From NCBI GenBank assembly GCA_012932865.1, contig SAXG01000055.1, positions 248,001 through 312,000 on the forward strand: DNA of 64,000 nt. Direction: 5' to 3'. The stretch comes from Amylostereum areolatum (Eukaryota; Basidiomycota; Agaricomycetes; Russulales; Stereaceae). Both the position numbers and the translations under genes were made by a program. Under the pieces are notes generated by a model. The model saw only the letters and a program-made list of their open reading frames with translations, did not search any database and was not told where the DNA came from. Shown piece by piece: positions 29,809 through 41,594 of the stretch. Positions within the stretch are counted from its first letter, which is position 1, and each line of letters begins with the position of its first letter.

Positions 29809-31126
29809 ATGTCACAACCTGAAACCTCCGTCTCCCAATCAGCAACCCATGCTGTCCGCATCCAATTCTCTGGTTCTCGAGCCGCAGAAATATCTGCGGC
29901 GGTCTCGAGTGCGGATCTGCAGCCGATCATAGAACGAGTGCTGGATGTGGACCTGCATATCTTGAGACTCGGCACCCGCCCGAAGAAGAAGAATGCGAAG
30001 AAATCGGAGAATAAGTATGGAGCAATAGATTTATACTGGCCGGGCACGGTGAGTGTTTCATCGAACAGCCACTTCGGAGGGATTCGAAGGGTAGTACCGT
30101 GACGCTGCGTCGCTGATACGGGCGACATGACAGGGTCAAGCATTTGGTGATGCCATGCGTCATCGTGTGGAAGCTATACGTCCAGTCTCTGAAACTGTGA
30201 AGGCGCGATCCATGTATGTCCAAAGCAATATTTCGTCCCGTTTTTTGACTGTCTTTCTGACGACTGTTGTGAGTACAGTTTGAGTGTGACCATGTGGGTC
30301 TTCATCCGCATACAACTCTTGCATGACGCATTGACTTGATGCCCGAAGGTATCGTCTCTCGGGCACGAAAAAGATGGTCATAGATAGCACTGGTAAACAA
30401 CTGGCATCTTCAACTCCAACCGCCTTGTCCGCCGAGCCGATCCCCAAACCAGCCGAGGTTACTCTTCCGCCGTTATACCTTAGACCCTTCAACAGTGAAA
30501 GACCAGCCTACTATAGTCAACCACCCCGCCCTGCGGCACCGCGCCCGCCCACCCCACTCCGCGGATCGCCTCCGTCTGGCGATGTGGCTCCGCACTCTGT
30601 CTTTCCGTCCCCGTTCTCTGCAGGCAACGGGTCCTCTTCGTCTGGCATCGCAGGAGTGCCACGCCACGCGTTCTCTCGCGAAAGACCGGCGCCGTACTCC
30701 ATTCCTTTAAATCCTTGGGATGGTCGCAAAGTGGAGAAGATTAGACGAGAGGTCGGGGCCGAGGCACAGATCAGGTATGCCTTCGGCACTCTTGCGCGTG
30801 CCAGGGTGCGTCAGCTGATTGGTCATGGTGTCGAACTTGAAGACGGGGTTTTGTATGAAGCATATCATCGCGATCGCGAGGAAAAGATGAGGCGTGAATA
30901 CGCCGACGCCGCTGAGGTGGAGCGCGAGCGGGCGCTGAAAAACCCCAGTGCGATGGGTACCGCCGAGCAAGCGCGGAGGTTCCATCTCGACGCGACCGGG
31001 AAGTTCGTGGATACGAGGCAAAAGGAGCTCCACACCTCGGTGACGGAGAAGCAAAAGGTGGCGGTAAAGTCATCAGGAAAAACCTCCCTTACTAAAATCA
31101 ACAAATCCAGCAATAGCGCTAGTTAG
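29809..31126 (+). CDS. c6: c-family protein with divergent C-terminus (370 aa)
   Basis: Exons 29809-30048, 30134-30213 (80 nt), microexon 30279-30293, 30349-31126 give an intact 370-codon ORF. The N-terminal module is AVRIQFSGSRAAEISAAV ... KKKNAKKS ... GAIDLYW. The microexon encodes L-S-V-T and joins YRLSGTKKMVIDST. The Pro-rich linker has RPAPYS. The C-terminal part is helical and basic (VEKIRREVGAEAQIRYAFG, DREEKMRREYADAAE) but has neither the long coiled coil nor any C-terminal signature of other members, and ends with a Lys/Ser-rich tail. It may be a truncated or re-purposed paralog. Confidence 0.72.
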
Positions 31127-31386
31127 AGGGACCTCCAAGAACAACGGGCTCTATTCTCAAAACCCCGTAACATTTCGAGCACGTCGTCGACTTGACTCAA
31201 TTGCATTCAATGAGGCAGAGTACGGGACTCGTTGACGAGTGCTTGCAGGTTGGCGCGGGAAGGGATAGGAGGTCCCTTATTGGATTAGTAGGAGGTTTTT
31301 CTGATGAGGCGGCGAGAGTTGAAGAAAAAAAGAGTCGAAAGGGGAGAAGGAGCCTGGAGAGATTGTGGAAGGGCCGGTGCAGATGA

Positions 31387-32088
31387 TGGCGGAGACGGAG
31401 ACGGAGACGCGGTGGCGGTCGAAAGAGAGGGAAGTGGGCGCGGCGAGTGGAGAAGGAGAAGGCGGTGAGCCTGGGCATGGAGGAGGAGATCGAGGGTCTG
31501 CATAAGGTGCGGGAAGTGCTTGTCCAAGACTTCCTTGGACGGTTGGAGGAAGCGAGGAGGGCGAGCGAGGACGATAAGAGGGAGGCGGGAACTTTTGTGG
31601 AACGGTTGGACGTGCTGGGGGTGGAGTATGACGTGGCGGAACACGGGAGGGGTGAGTTGGAGAGAAAGGTGGCACAGCTTGCGCAGGCACTCGTTGCGGA
31701 GGTTGAGGAGCACAGTGAAACCCTGGCTCTCCTGAGGAAGGTACGAGAAGAGCAGAAACTGTTGGAGGAGAAAGTGGAGGAAACGCTTGGGAAGGTGCGC
31801 GAGGAACGTCAAAAGTTGGCGAAGGAGACAGGGGAGCATGGGAGGACGCTGGCTGTGCTGGGGAGAGTGCTTGATGAAAACGAAAAGCTGACAAGGGAGG
31901 TGGAGAACCAGAGGGATATATTGGAAATGGCCCGCAGAGAGCATGAAACATTGGCGAGGAAGGTTAAGGAGAAAGAAAATAGGTCATTATTGGGGTCGGC
32001 ATTTTCGGAGGCGCTGGGAATCGTACATCGCGCGTACGGCGGGGGTTTGATGTCTTGGGAGGGATTGGTCGAGCGTGGGGCCATGTAG
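31387..32088 (+). pseudogene. detached 3' fragment of a c5-type gene
   Basis: The frame encodes a coiled coil that matches the end of c5: LDVLGVEYDVAE against LDALGVEFDVAE, and SLLGSAFSEAL against SLWGSGFSGAL. The N-terminal module, second exon and microexon are absent. Upstream, the same frame is stopped by a TGA at 31384-31386 but is open again back to 31192. No start codon or promoter is evident, so it is most likely a broken duplicate of the c5 3' exon left downstream of c6. Confidence 0.6.
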
Positions 32089-32186
32089 AAAACGCGTGCT
32101 CGATATTCGTTGCTATTCATTGTGATACAAATAAACGGAAACGGTATACAAGTCCGAGCCACCCTCACCCCGTGGACAGATGCGAT

Positions 32187-33503
32187 CTAGCTGAGATGGG
32201 AGCCGCCGTTGATCGATATCTTGAAAAGGCATTCAATTGAGTGATGGGAAGGTAGACAGAAGAGATACGCACCGTCTGGCCTGGAGCGTGGTTGAGAAGT
32301 TCGACGGTTCAAACACTTGCGGCAACGACATAGGTGTAATAGACTTACCGGTGACGAAGGCGGCTTGCTCGGAAGCGAGGTACGATACGAGATGGGCTAT
32401 CTCTGAAGGTTGCGCTACCCGACCGACCGGAGCGCGTCCAAACTTAGAGGGTTCGCATCAGAAACGGGAGCATAGGGCCAAAGACGTAAAGCACATACGA
32501 CTGAGGTAATGGCCTGAATGGCCTTCAGGTCCGTGGGGGACATCTCACCTCCAGTAACCGCTGCAATTGAGATATTCGTTGAGACAAATACAAATAGTCG
32601 TTTGTATAGAAAAGACACGTACGAACACCCGTGTCCACGGCCCCAGGAGCGTAGCAGTTGACTGTGATGCCGTGCTCGCCGAGTTCAAGAGCTGGGCTTA
32701 TGAGTTGAGCAAGATCTAGAATGTGGGCAAGGCGAGGACCAACCAGCGGTCTGGGTAATCCCACGGACGGCGAACTTGCTCGCGCCGTAAGACGTAAGAT
32801 AAGGAATGGCTGACCATCGGGACGAGGGTTAGTGGTGAAGACCAGTGAATGATGGATTGGAAGTCAAAAGGCTGACCCGACGTCCCTGCAGCCGACGCAG
32901 CAGCTTTTTATAGTGCAACGCAAAGTGAGTGTTAGAGGACATGAAAGGAAGACAGAGACATACCAATGAGTCGTCCGCCACGGCCCTGTGCGATCATCTG
33001 CCTAGCGGCATGTTGATAGCAGATTAGCACGCCACGCGTATTAACGGCGAGCATCTTGTCGAAGTCTTCCGGAGTAACTGATGAGACGGGTGGTAGTCGT
33101 TAAACACGGTATGACCAGAGCACAGAGAGGCTCACGATCCAAGAAAGAGGTCATTCGGACGATGCCAGCATTGGCGACCATCTGCAACCAGCCGTCAACC
33201 TCATTTCGTCGGGCATGAGAGAGCGAATGTACGAACGATATCGATCCCACCGAGGGTGTCCACTGCCTTCTTGACCATCTCCGCGACCTGCTTGTCGTCG
33301 CTGACGTCCGCGAACAATGCGCACGATTTGCGTCCGAGGGCCCTGATCTCGGCGACGACCTCGTCGACGGCTGTTCCGGGAATGTCGTTTACGCCGACGT
33401 CGATACCGTCCTTGGCCAGGCGGAGAGCAATGGCGCGGCCAATACCACGCGCGGCGCCTGTAACAATAGCGACACGCGGGGCAGTGGTTGAAGTAGCAGA
33501 CAT
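32187..33503 (-). CDS. short-chain dehydrogenase/reductase, SDR1
   Basis: An NAD(P)-dependent classical SDR. Exon 1 (from 33503) has the Rossmann cofactor motif VTGAARGIGRAIAL. Later exons give MVANAGI, VNTRGVLICYQHAARQM, the catalytic serine region, YGASKFAVRG (catalytic Y-x-x-x-K), HGITVNCYAPGAVDTG and PVGRVAQPSEIAHLVSYLASE. It ends TGQ-TISINGGS. At least seven short introns are needed. An 8-nt microexon (32273-32280) encodes most of G-Q-T. Stop TAG is at 32187-32189. The closest style is acetoin/butanediol-dehydrogenase-like or FabG-like SDRs; the substrate is unknown. A few exon borders (about 32500-32650) are uncertain. It is paralogous to SDR2 at 37842. Confidence 0.75.
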
Positions 33504-34282
33504 GGAGGGCGAGGATGGGTTGAGGAGTGTTGGCTGGATGCATGTCCGAGACGCGGGCGGGTATAAGTAGCCAAACCCATATATGCAAATGGCCTGATAT
33601 ACGGGGGAGATCTTGGGGTGGGACTTGTAGACCAGACCATTTCGTTTTCGAGGGGGCACCTACTTGGTACTAGCGCCAGTGGCAGACACTCGCGCATTCA
33701 AATCTGTTCGAATTGACAGGCAATATTCTTCGCTGACGGTGAACCGGAAGTCTGGGCAAAGGCAAGATGTCAGCGGGCGCCGAGAACTGAAGGGGTAGCC
33801 GTAACTGAATGGGTCGCTGAGAAGGTGGACATGGAGCTGTTAATGGCAGGACATGAGGCGGCGCGCAATTTGTTGCGTCCAACTCGGCACCGTCCTGAGT
33901 CCTCGGAAGAAGTCTGAAATCCGGGACCGTATACGGACAGAATTCTGGGCGCAAATGACCTGTAGAATCGGACCAGAGCAAAGTCAAATAGTCGATGTTC
34001 AAGTTTAAAAAGTCAAGCCGGCTAAAGTCAAGGTCGTTCTCTCAGAGTCTCAGTCTGACTCTCAATGAAGCTCGTTGGACAATGGCGCCACGTGAACGTG
34101 AGACGTTCTTATGTAATCCCAAACGCGAGCGTCGAGGGTGAAGATGAACATAAGTACATCTTGAACTGAAGCTTGATCCCTCATCGTTCAACCACGACCA
34201 CATTCACGCCAGCGAACCTTACATCTTCCTTAACTATCGCCACCGGAGTGTTTCCATATCAGGGGAAGGATATACGCGCACT
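33504..34282. promoter_or_regulatory. bidirectional intergenic region, SDR1 and chromodomain gene
   Basis: 779 bp between divergent start codons. Contains no supported gene; it must hold both promoters. Confidence 0.4.
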
Positions 34283-37200
34283 ATGTCCGACTCCATATTC
34301 CCTTCTGACTCCAGTGAACAGCTCTGGGACGTCGTCGAGATTATCTCTGCGCGAAGACAGAACGGCCAGGATGGCTTCATAGTCAAATGGGCGGGGAGTG
34401 ATCCGGACACAGGCAAGCCTTGGGATAACAGCTGGGTTCCCCGGGAGAACTGCACGGATGGTCTGGTGGCCGAATGGAAGGCAAAGGAGCGCGGTGCGTG
34501 GTCTCGTTTCCTCGACGCGTCTTGCGGTCTAACGTCCTTTTCTCTAGCCAAGAAAGAGAAGAAGAAGAGGACATCCACTGCGAAACGTGCTCGTTCGCGC
34601 TCTTCTGGATCCTACGTTGACCGCCAACCATCCTCCGTCGCCTCGTCGGCCCAGAACGCTGTCGCAAGTTCATCTAAAACGAAGCTTCCACCCCGGGCTT
34701 CTCGGGTGGACGTCGTCGTCCCCGCGCACAAACGCAAGCGCGACTCGACCAACGGCGAAGAGCAGATCTCACGACCTCAGCCGAAGAAGCCACGCGTGGA
34801 CGTCGTCAGCATCAGCGGCTCCGACTCGGACGACGTCGCGCTTGTGAAGAAGAAACGCCTGGAGAAGAGGGATCCTGCAAAATCTATCTTTGGGAAAGGC
34901 AAAGTGGTGGAAGACCCTTTCGTGTCAGATGAGGACGACGACACAGAGGAGGAGGATGTGCAGGCGCAGGTGCAGGAGAGACAGCCGGTGCCCAAAATCG
35001 GTCCTCCAAAGAAACGGGCCAAACAATTCGGTCCTCAGGTAAATACATCAACGCGGCGCTCGTTCCAACCCATTCATGTCACCCAGTCGCAAATCGTCGC
35101 TCTCCGGGAGGAAGAGGAAGAAGAGACGCAGCCGTCCTATATCCATCCCTCATCGCGACCCGCACAACGCGAGGCAGACGTCAGAGATTCGGGTGGGCCC
35201 ACCCACGACGGATTTAGGCGCAAGCCCTCTCTACTTCAATCCAGCAAACGGGCCCAGGAGCTCCCGCCAGAGGAGCTGGAGGAGCCGGAGGAGCCGGAGG
35301 ACGCTCTTCAATATCCATCTGACAACGCCGACAGTGATGGTGAAGATTCTATCATCTCGCAAGCCTTGCCAGCGCCGTCTTCCCCTGCATCCCCTACAGT
35401 GCTTTCTTCCCCTGCACGCAAACAACGCCGGAGCGATCGCCCCCTTCGGCCCATCCCGCAGCTCTCGCCTTCAGTCTTTCAAGAGTACCTCAATGCGCCG
35501 GAGGACAGTATCATCGAACAGTTCTCCACCGACAAACCGAGCACGCAACAGTCGAACGTGGAAGATTCCGAGAGCGGGGAGATTCGTGCGCGTGGAGAGG
35601 CGATGCACCAAGACTGGGTCGCCCGTCAACAGAAGTCACGCGTGGTGAACGGAAGGCCTCCGGAAAGGCGCACTGTGGAAGAAATCATGAAGAAACCGAC
35701 GGCGGCGTCAAGAGTGGCGAAGGCGCTCTCGTTCATCCCGATGCTTGGGGCATCGTCGAGGGAGAGACTGGCCAGGAACAGTGATACAGGGAGGGTTACG
35801 GCGGCCGTGACAAACTTGCAGGCGACACAAGCGCAGGCAGAGACGCAAGAGCCTGCAGCTGCCGTGGGCACAGCGGAGGATGAGAACGTCAATGAGGCTG
35901 AAGTACGCCAACTCGAGGAGCAATTCCTAAACCTCGAGGGCGGGGCGGAGGGCGATGTTTCTGATGAGATTGCTGTTCAGGTAACATTTTCGTCCTCCAC
36001 GGCTGTGAGTCGTAACTGATATACGAGTTACGGTAGGCCAATTCTCAAGAGGAGGTCATCGGCACTGCGCCATCCAAAAACACCTCAGATGAAAGCCAGA
36101 GCCAGCCCTCTGATACTCAACCGTCACCCACGGAGCAACTTGCCACGGCCTCCAACCTCCTTCATCGAAAGTCCGAGGAGATGGCGGTGCTGAAGAAGCT
36201 GCTTGACGAGAGGGACGCGTTGGCGGAGTCGCAGCGCGAGGTGTTTGAGAAAGAGCGCAAGGTGTTTGAGAAGGAGAGGGAGGCGTGGAAGGCGACGCAA
36301 GAAGGGTGGGCGACCAAGGAGAAGGAGTGGACCGTCAAGACCGAAGAGCAGACCGCGGAACTCAAGGCTCTCCAGGGCTCCCTCGAGCGCGTTCAGGCAG
36401 ATCTGGATAACGAACGCCGACTACGCGAAGAGGATAAGGCGGCGTCGGAACAGGCTCTTACCATGTCGGGCAAAGCGACGGCCGATGCGCAGAAGGAGAC
36501 CGACTTCTTCCGGGAACAATACATGACCGCATCCGCGTTCGTGACCGAATCAACCGAGGAGAACAAGAGGCTGTCGGAGCTCGCGACAACCAAGGAGGGC
36601 CAGGCTCGGGACGGCGTCGCGGGCATACGGGCATTCTACGAGGGCCGCATCCGACGACTGGAGGAAGACGTCTCGCGGCACAAGGCGACGGCGGACCTCC
36701 TCGCGGAGCGTGGGCGTCGGACAGACGACGAGGTGCGCTCGCGGGCGGCGCTGGTACCGGAGCTCATGCGGCAGAACGTGTTGTTGGAAGAGAAGGCGGA
36801 TTTACAGGGGGCCGAATTGGAGGATTTGAAGGAGGAGATGGAAGGGCTGCGGAAGAAGAACGCGAGGAGGAAGAGGGAGCTAGACCGGTTGGAGGCGATC
36901 GCAAAACGGCAGACGAAGGGCAAGGGTATTGAGAAGGCAAGCGCGGACGATGGGAGTGACGAAGACGGCGACTACGAACCGGGAAGCGCAGGCTCTTCGT
37001 CGAGTAGTACCAGTTCCGACGAAGGGACCCCGTCCACCACTGTCGGCCAGAAATCGGACCGCGAAGTCCACAACCTCGGACAAGATGGAATCAACGGTCG
37101 AGAGGCTTTGCCACCAAGCCCTCATAGCAAAGCCCTTCGGCGCGAAAGCTGGGACATGCACAACCCTTTCGTGTTTTCTTGTCAATGGCGCGATGGCAAG

Positions 37201-37338
37201 CAGTGTCGCGAAGCATTCACGACGAGAAAGGTCCGCGTTTTCCAAATTTCCGCGATAAAGTTTGGTGCTTACGGACGCTGTTTATGGTTGCAGGAGATGG
37301 CAGACCACATGTTTGCAATACATGGTTTGACGAGATGA
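34283..37338 (+). CDS. chromodomain, coiled-coil, zinc-finger-like protein (960 aa)
   Basis: Exons 34283-34493, 34548-35980, 36037-37230, 37294-37338 join to 960 codons. The N-terminus carries a chromo-like fold: LWDVVEIISARR, then FIVKWAG and SWVPRENC, normally a reader of methylated histone tails. A long disordered region follows with basic clusters (KRKRD, KKPRVD) that could be nuclear signals and acidic clusters (SDEDDDTEEED). A coiled coil spans about residues 590-850. The end has a C2H2-like zinc site, C-x7-C-x12-H-x4-H, split by the last intron. I know no named protein with this order. A nuclear chromatin role is inferred from the domains. Confidence 0.75.
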
Positions 37339-37841
37339 GATATGCGTGATGCTAATAGGTTTGCTGTATCTTTCGGGACTGCCTGCTCGCTTTTGTTGTT
37401 TGTTGTACTCAGCACTTACGAACATTCACACATGCTATCGATCTGGCTACGCTTTCTCTTCTGGAGCATCTGACCCTTGACCGGTCGTTCGGAGGATGAT
37501 AAGGCCGTTAACCTTGTCAAATCCCCGCAGACATGTACAGCTGACCGACGTTCGTTCAAGCAACAGAGCAACGCAAAGCCCCGCCCCGGAAGACCGGGAT
37601 TATATCTCGTAAGTCATCAAGACGGTCTGACCTTAAAACACGGTGAAATCGGCGGCATAGAGAACGTCACAATGTTACCCATGGGGTCAAGCGGTACACC
37701 ATACTTACACGTTTATTCGGGCTGGCGGCACGGTTTCCCGCTCAAGAAGGAACAAGCGAGGTGGAAGGGGATAAGTACATAAAGTCATCCGCTTATCTCT
37801 TCCCTTGCCCACACACCTCAAAGCTTCATACACGGGTGGGA
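37339..37841. other. intergenic region upstream of SDR2
   Basis: About 500 bp; no coding signal. It should hold the terminator of the chromodomain gene and the SDR2 promoter. Confidence 0.4.
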
Positions 37842-39169
37842 TGAAGATGTCCACAGATAAAGGCGTCGCACTTGTCACAGGCGCTGCCCGCGGTATCGGC
37901 CGCGCGATCGCGCTCAAGCTGGCAAACGACGGGTACAATGTTGCGGTAAACGATCTGAAGACGATGGAGGAGGAGTTAGAGAAGGTAGTTGAGGAGATCA
38001 AGGCCTTGGGGAGGAACGCCTGCGTGGTTTGCGCGGATATGTCAGTGGAGAAAGACGTAGCCGAAATGGTACAAGTGGTGGTGAAGGAGCTGGGGAGTCT
38101 GGATGTGGTGAGTCGCGATCTATAGGTTGGAGCCCAGGCCCTGAGTTATGGGCTGCTTTAGATGGCCGCCAACGCAGGTATCTTGCTGGTGGACAATATT
38201 TTAGACGGTGAGTAAAATGCGTATGCTGGTTCCGGCCCAACGTGCTGAATTGTGTTGAACATACCAGCGACCGTGGATAACCTGGATCGCGTCTTCGGCG
38301 TCAACATCCGTGGCGTGATGCTTTGCTACCAGTATGCCGCGAAGCAGATGATCGCTCAAGGAAGGGGGGGAAGAATCATCGGTACCGATATCTCCTAGTA
38401 CTCTCTGGAATATCTGACGGATGAGTTGAACCGTGCGTGGGGCGCGTGACTATAGGTGCTTCATCTCAGGCTGGAAAGGTTGGTACGTCAGGGCTGGTGC
38501 CGATAATGAAGGGGGCGGTCTTTAACTTTCAACAGGCTCCCGGGTCCTTTTCTCGTATTCTGCGACGAAGTTTGCCGTTAGAGGGATGACGCAGAGTGCA
38601 GGTGAGCGATCACGATGACGGACGAAGACATTGTTTTTGAAGAGTGGATGGGCAGCTCAGGAGCTTGCCAAGTATGGCATCACCGTGAACGCATATGCAC
38701 CGGGGTACACAGATACACGAATGAGTGCGCTGTTTTCCAATTCCGCGTTGCATCGCTTGACCGAGATCACCTTCCCTAGTCGCACAGATCAATCAAGGTA
38801 TACACGCCTCCGGAGGACCTTCGAACCTTCCGAAGGTGGTACGTTGCTAAGGCCTTGTAATCTTCAATCGAGACGTTAAAAGTATGTTCTGCGCAGATTG
38901 AGGAGACCACCCCTGTCGGCCGAGCGGGTACCCCTGAGGAGATCGCGGCGCTCGTGTCGTATTTGGCATCGAAGGAGGCAGCTTTCGTGACCGGTGAGTA
39001 TCGCAAACGTTGTAACCGGCGTAACGTTTATGCTAAACGACCCCGACTTCCTCAGGACAAAGTGTACGTGATTTTCATGTGTTCATGGCATCATGCCCTT
39101 CAACTGAGGCTTCGACGTAAACTGATGCTGCTGCAGATGAGCATCAACGGCGGATGTTTCTTTGACTGA
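37842..39169 (+). CDS. short-chain dehydrogenase/reductase, SDR2
   Basis: A classical SDR closely similar to SDR1. Exons read: 37842-38107, 38162-38207, 38268-38381, 38456-38482, 38536-38601, 38656 to about 38720, an unclear stretch, 38897-38993, an 8-nt microexon 39056-39063, and 39137-39169. Motifs: VTGAARGIGRAIAL (cofactor), MAANAGI, VNIRGVMLCYQYAAKQM, IIGASSQAGK (catalytic Ser), YSATKFAVRG (Tyr and Lys), YGITVNAYAPGYTDTRM, TPVGRAGTPEEIAALVSYLAS, and TGQ-SMSINGG at the end. The region 38720-38896 should hold one more small exon that I cannot fix. Substrate unknown. Confidence 0.72.
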
Positions 39170-39431
39170 AATGAAGGAAGGAGTGTAGCCTTCCCCCATG
39201 TAGTTTTGCTGCTTATGGATGCAAGGATTTGTGCGGCTTTGACGACCCGTGCGGCTTTGACGACCCGCCAGCGTTGAGACGTTGAAACCACGCATCAGTC
39301 ACGTGGGCGTGTTTGCCAGCGCTCAGTCCACTGTCCAGTGCTCATTACGTCACAACCTTAGCCTTTGTGTCTTGGACTCTTGAAGACCTTCCTCGTTGAC
39401 CACGACCACTTGGTCACCCCCAGCAGCATCC

Positions 39432-41407
39432 ATGCACATGGCGAACAACACATCTTGCGCGATCTCGGATATCGACATTGTCCTACGCATCGTCTACAGG
39501 GGCAGTAAGCTCTCACTCGTGCGCGACCACGAACATGTTCCCACTATATTGGACGCCGTGAACCTCCTGGACAATCTTCATGCGCTCGGGATTCCCCAAC
39601 CGCGCACGGCGAATATCTCGAAGCCGAATCGATTATCTAACTGCCTGGATATCGCATGGTTTCATCCGGACACAAAGGTACCGCCTACACTTCCTTATTG
39701 CACAGGTACGAGTCTGGATAAGGACGCTGACTCGACCTTTGTGGTGCTGGGCAGGAAGTTCGAGGGGCATTAGAGGATTTATTTTGTTATTTGGCACCAC
39801 GAGATATTGAAGGGATGGAAATGTCAGTACCTCTCCCCTCCTTTTAAGCTTCAGGTGCAGCCACTGAAATTGTCTGAACAGTAGAGCTATATATGTGTGC
39901 GCTGCACCCCGTCCCTCGCCCCTTCCTTTTGCTCACGAGTCTGTTTCAGACACTTTCTACCCCCATTCTCTAGAGGAGTGCCGTCCGAGAAGCGAGCTGA
40001 CCTCCACCTGTCCGCGACGATCCATGATCCATCTTCGAGTTCCAGAAGTAGTTCATCGTCCCCATCTTCCCCTCGCAGACGCCGAAAGCCGCATCGACTT
40101 CCCACACTCTACTACAACCCTTTCACGTCCCATCGACGGCACGACCAAGGGGTTTCTTCATCAAAACTGCATTACACCTCTCGCACTCCTTCCTTGTCGC
40201 CGCCGTGGTCCTCTAACCGGGAGAAGTTTCCGGCGAACGCTCGAATTGGCCTGGGTCGAGGAATGTACGCGTTCTCACCGCCGCGTACTCCCTCCCCAGG
40301 CCCACGGATGTCGCCTCCTCACAGACCTCGAAGGGTGTATGAATCGGCTTCCCCTCTGGGGCTGGAGAGCCGGATATTTTGGACTATGGGGTGCCATCGC
40401 GAGGGGCTACACCACAGAGGTTTCTTCACGGGGCGGGTGAGGCGCATACTCCATATCATACTCTTCCACCTTCGATTGGGTCAGACGAACATCAAGATGT
40501 ATCATCTGAACAAATGCATTCAACCGCACATCGTGAGCTTCTTCGTCCACTTTCCACGATACGACCTTTCCTCTATCTTATAAATCGTTGTCAATGTACG
40601 ACAGACTTACCCACTCTGCCTCCTTAGGAGCCGTGGCCGAACTCGACGAGCACGCATCCTCACGGGCCAGCTATAAGACTCTATCTCCTGTGGCTTCGTC
40701 AAGCTCTGCAAGCACGTCTGACCGGCCCAATTTATTGTCGCCGGAATCCAAGCCAGAAGGAAAGGAGATACGAATGGAAAGAGAGTCACAGGCGCTGACC
40801 GAGAAAGGTTCGTCACTAAGACGAGAGTCAGCAACCGTGAATGCGGGAGCGTGTGAAGAGGTGCGTATCTTCTTCAGTTCAAGAATGAAGCCCTCTTCTA
40901 ACGGGACGTGGAATTTATTGGTGCAGGTGGGCTCCCCCGAAGCGGCATCTACTCTACAGTTGCAGCTCGCAGATGCTTTAGGGAAGATTCGTTCTCAGCA
41001 TGAGAAAATTGAAACGCTAGGTAGGGCACTTGATGATGCAAGAGCGGATGCCACCAAGGCGGGGGAGATGGAGATAAGAGTCAGAGAGTTGGAAGAGAGG
41101 GAGCGTTTAGTGCGCATAAGGTTGAGGGAGATCGTGGACGCAAACGATGGCGAGTCAGACGATCTTCTTCGTAAGTTCCATATCACGCTCGTTCGATTCA
41201 CCATGCTGAATCGCATGTTGATCAGGTCTCTCGTGTGCGGCTCTACGCCGTGTGCGGATGCTTGAGAGAGGGCAACTCGCACAGAGAGTGGCGGAAGCAC
41301 AGTTGAGGGATGTGAGGCGTGAGTGTGGCGAGCCGTTCGTGGTGCCGGCGTTGTTGGACGCGATGATGTGTCTGTCGGCTGCGACCAGCGGTTTGTCCTC
41401 CGGATAA
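39432..41407 (+). CDS. c7: diverged c-family coiled-coil protein, one frameshift
   Basis: Exons 39432-39677, 39755-39822 (68 nt), microexon 39882-39896, 39950-40532, 40628-40860, 40927-41170, 41226-41407. The N-terminal module is the most divergent (IVLRIVYRGSK ... ANISKPN ... LDIAWF) but keeps length and splice positions. The 15-nt microexon joins to HFLPPFS in place of YRLP. The linker is Ser/Arg/Pro-rich. A coiled coil (LQLQLADALGKIRSQHEKIE) precedes the last exon with GEPFVVPALLDAMM. The coding sum is one base short: a deletion must lie at about 40345-40395 in exon 4. Either a young pseudogene or a sequence error. Confidence 0.65.
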
Positions 41408-41594
41408 CCGACCATATTCCTTTCTATATTTCTCGGGGACTTTTAGACATACATTTCTTCGCAAGGCAACATGACCTGAGCCGTGTCTCAGAATTTCCGC
41501 GATACGCACACCCGCTGAGACATTCCTATCGCAGGGTCTCAATAATTCATGCAGCAATCCCGCCTCCTTTTCTCTGCAGTTCTTACACACCACC

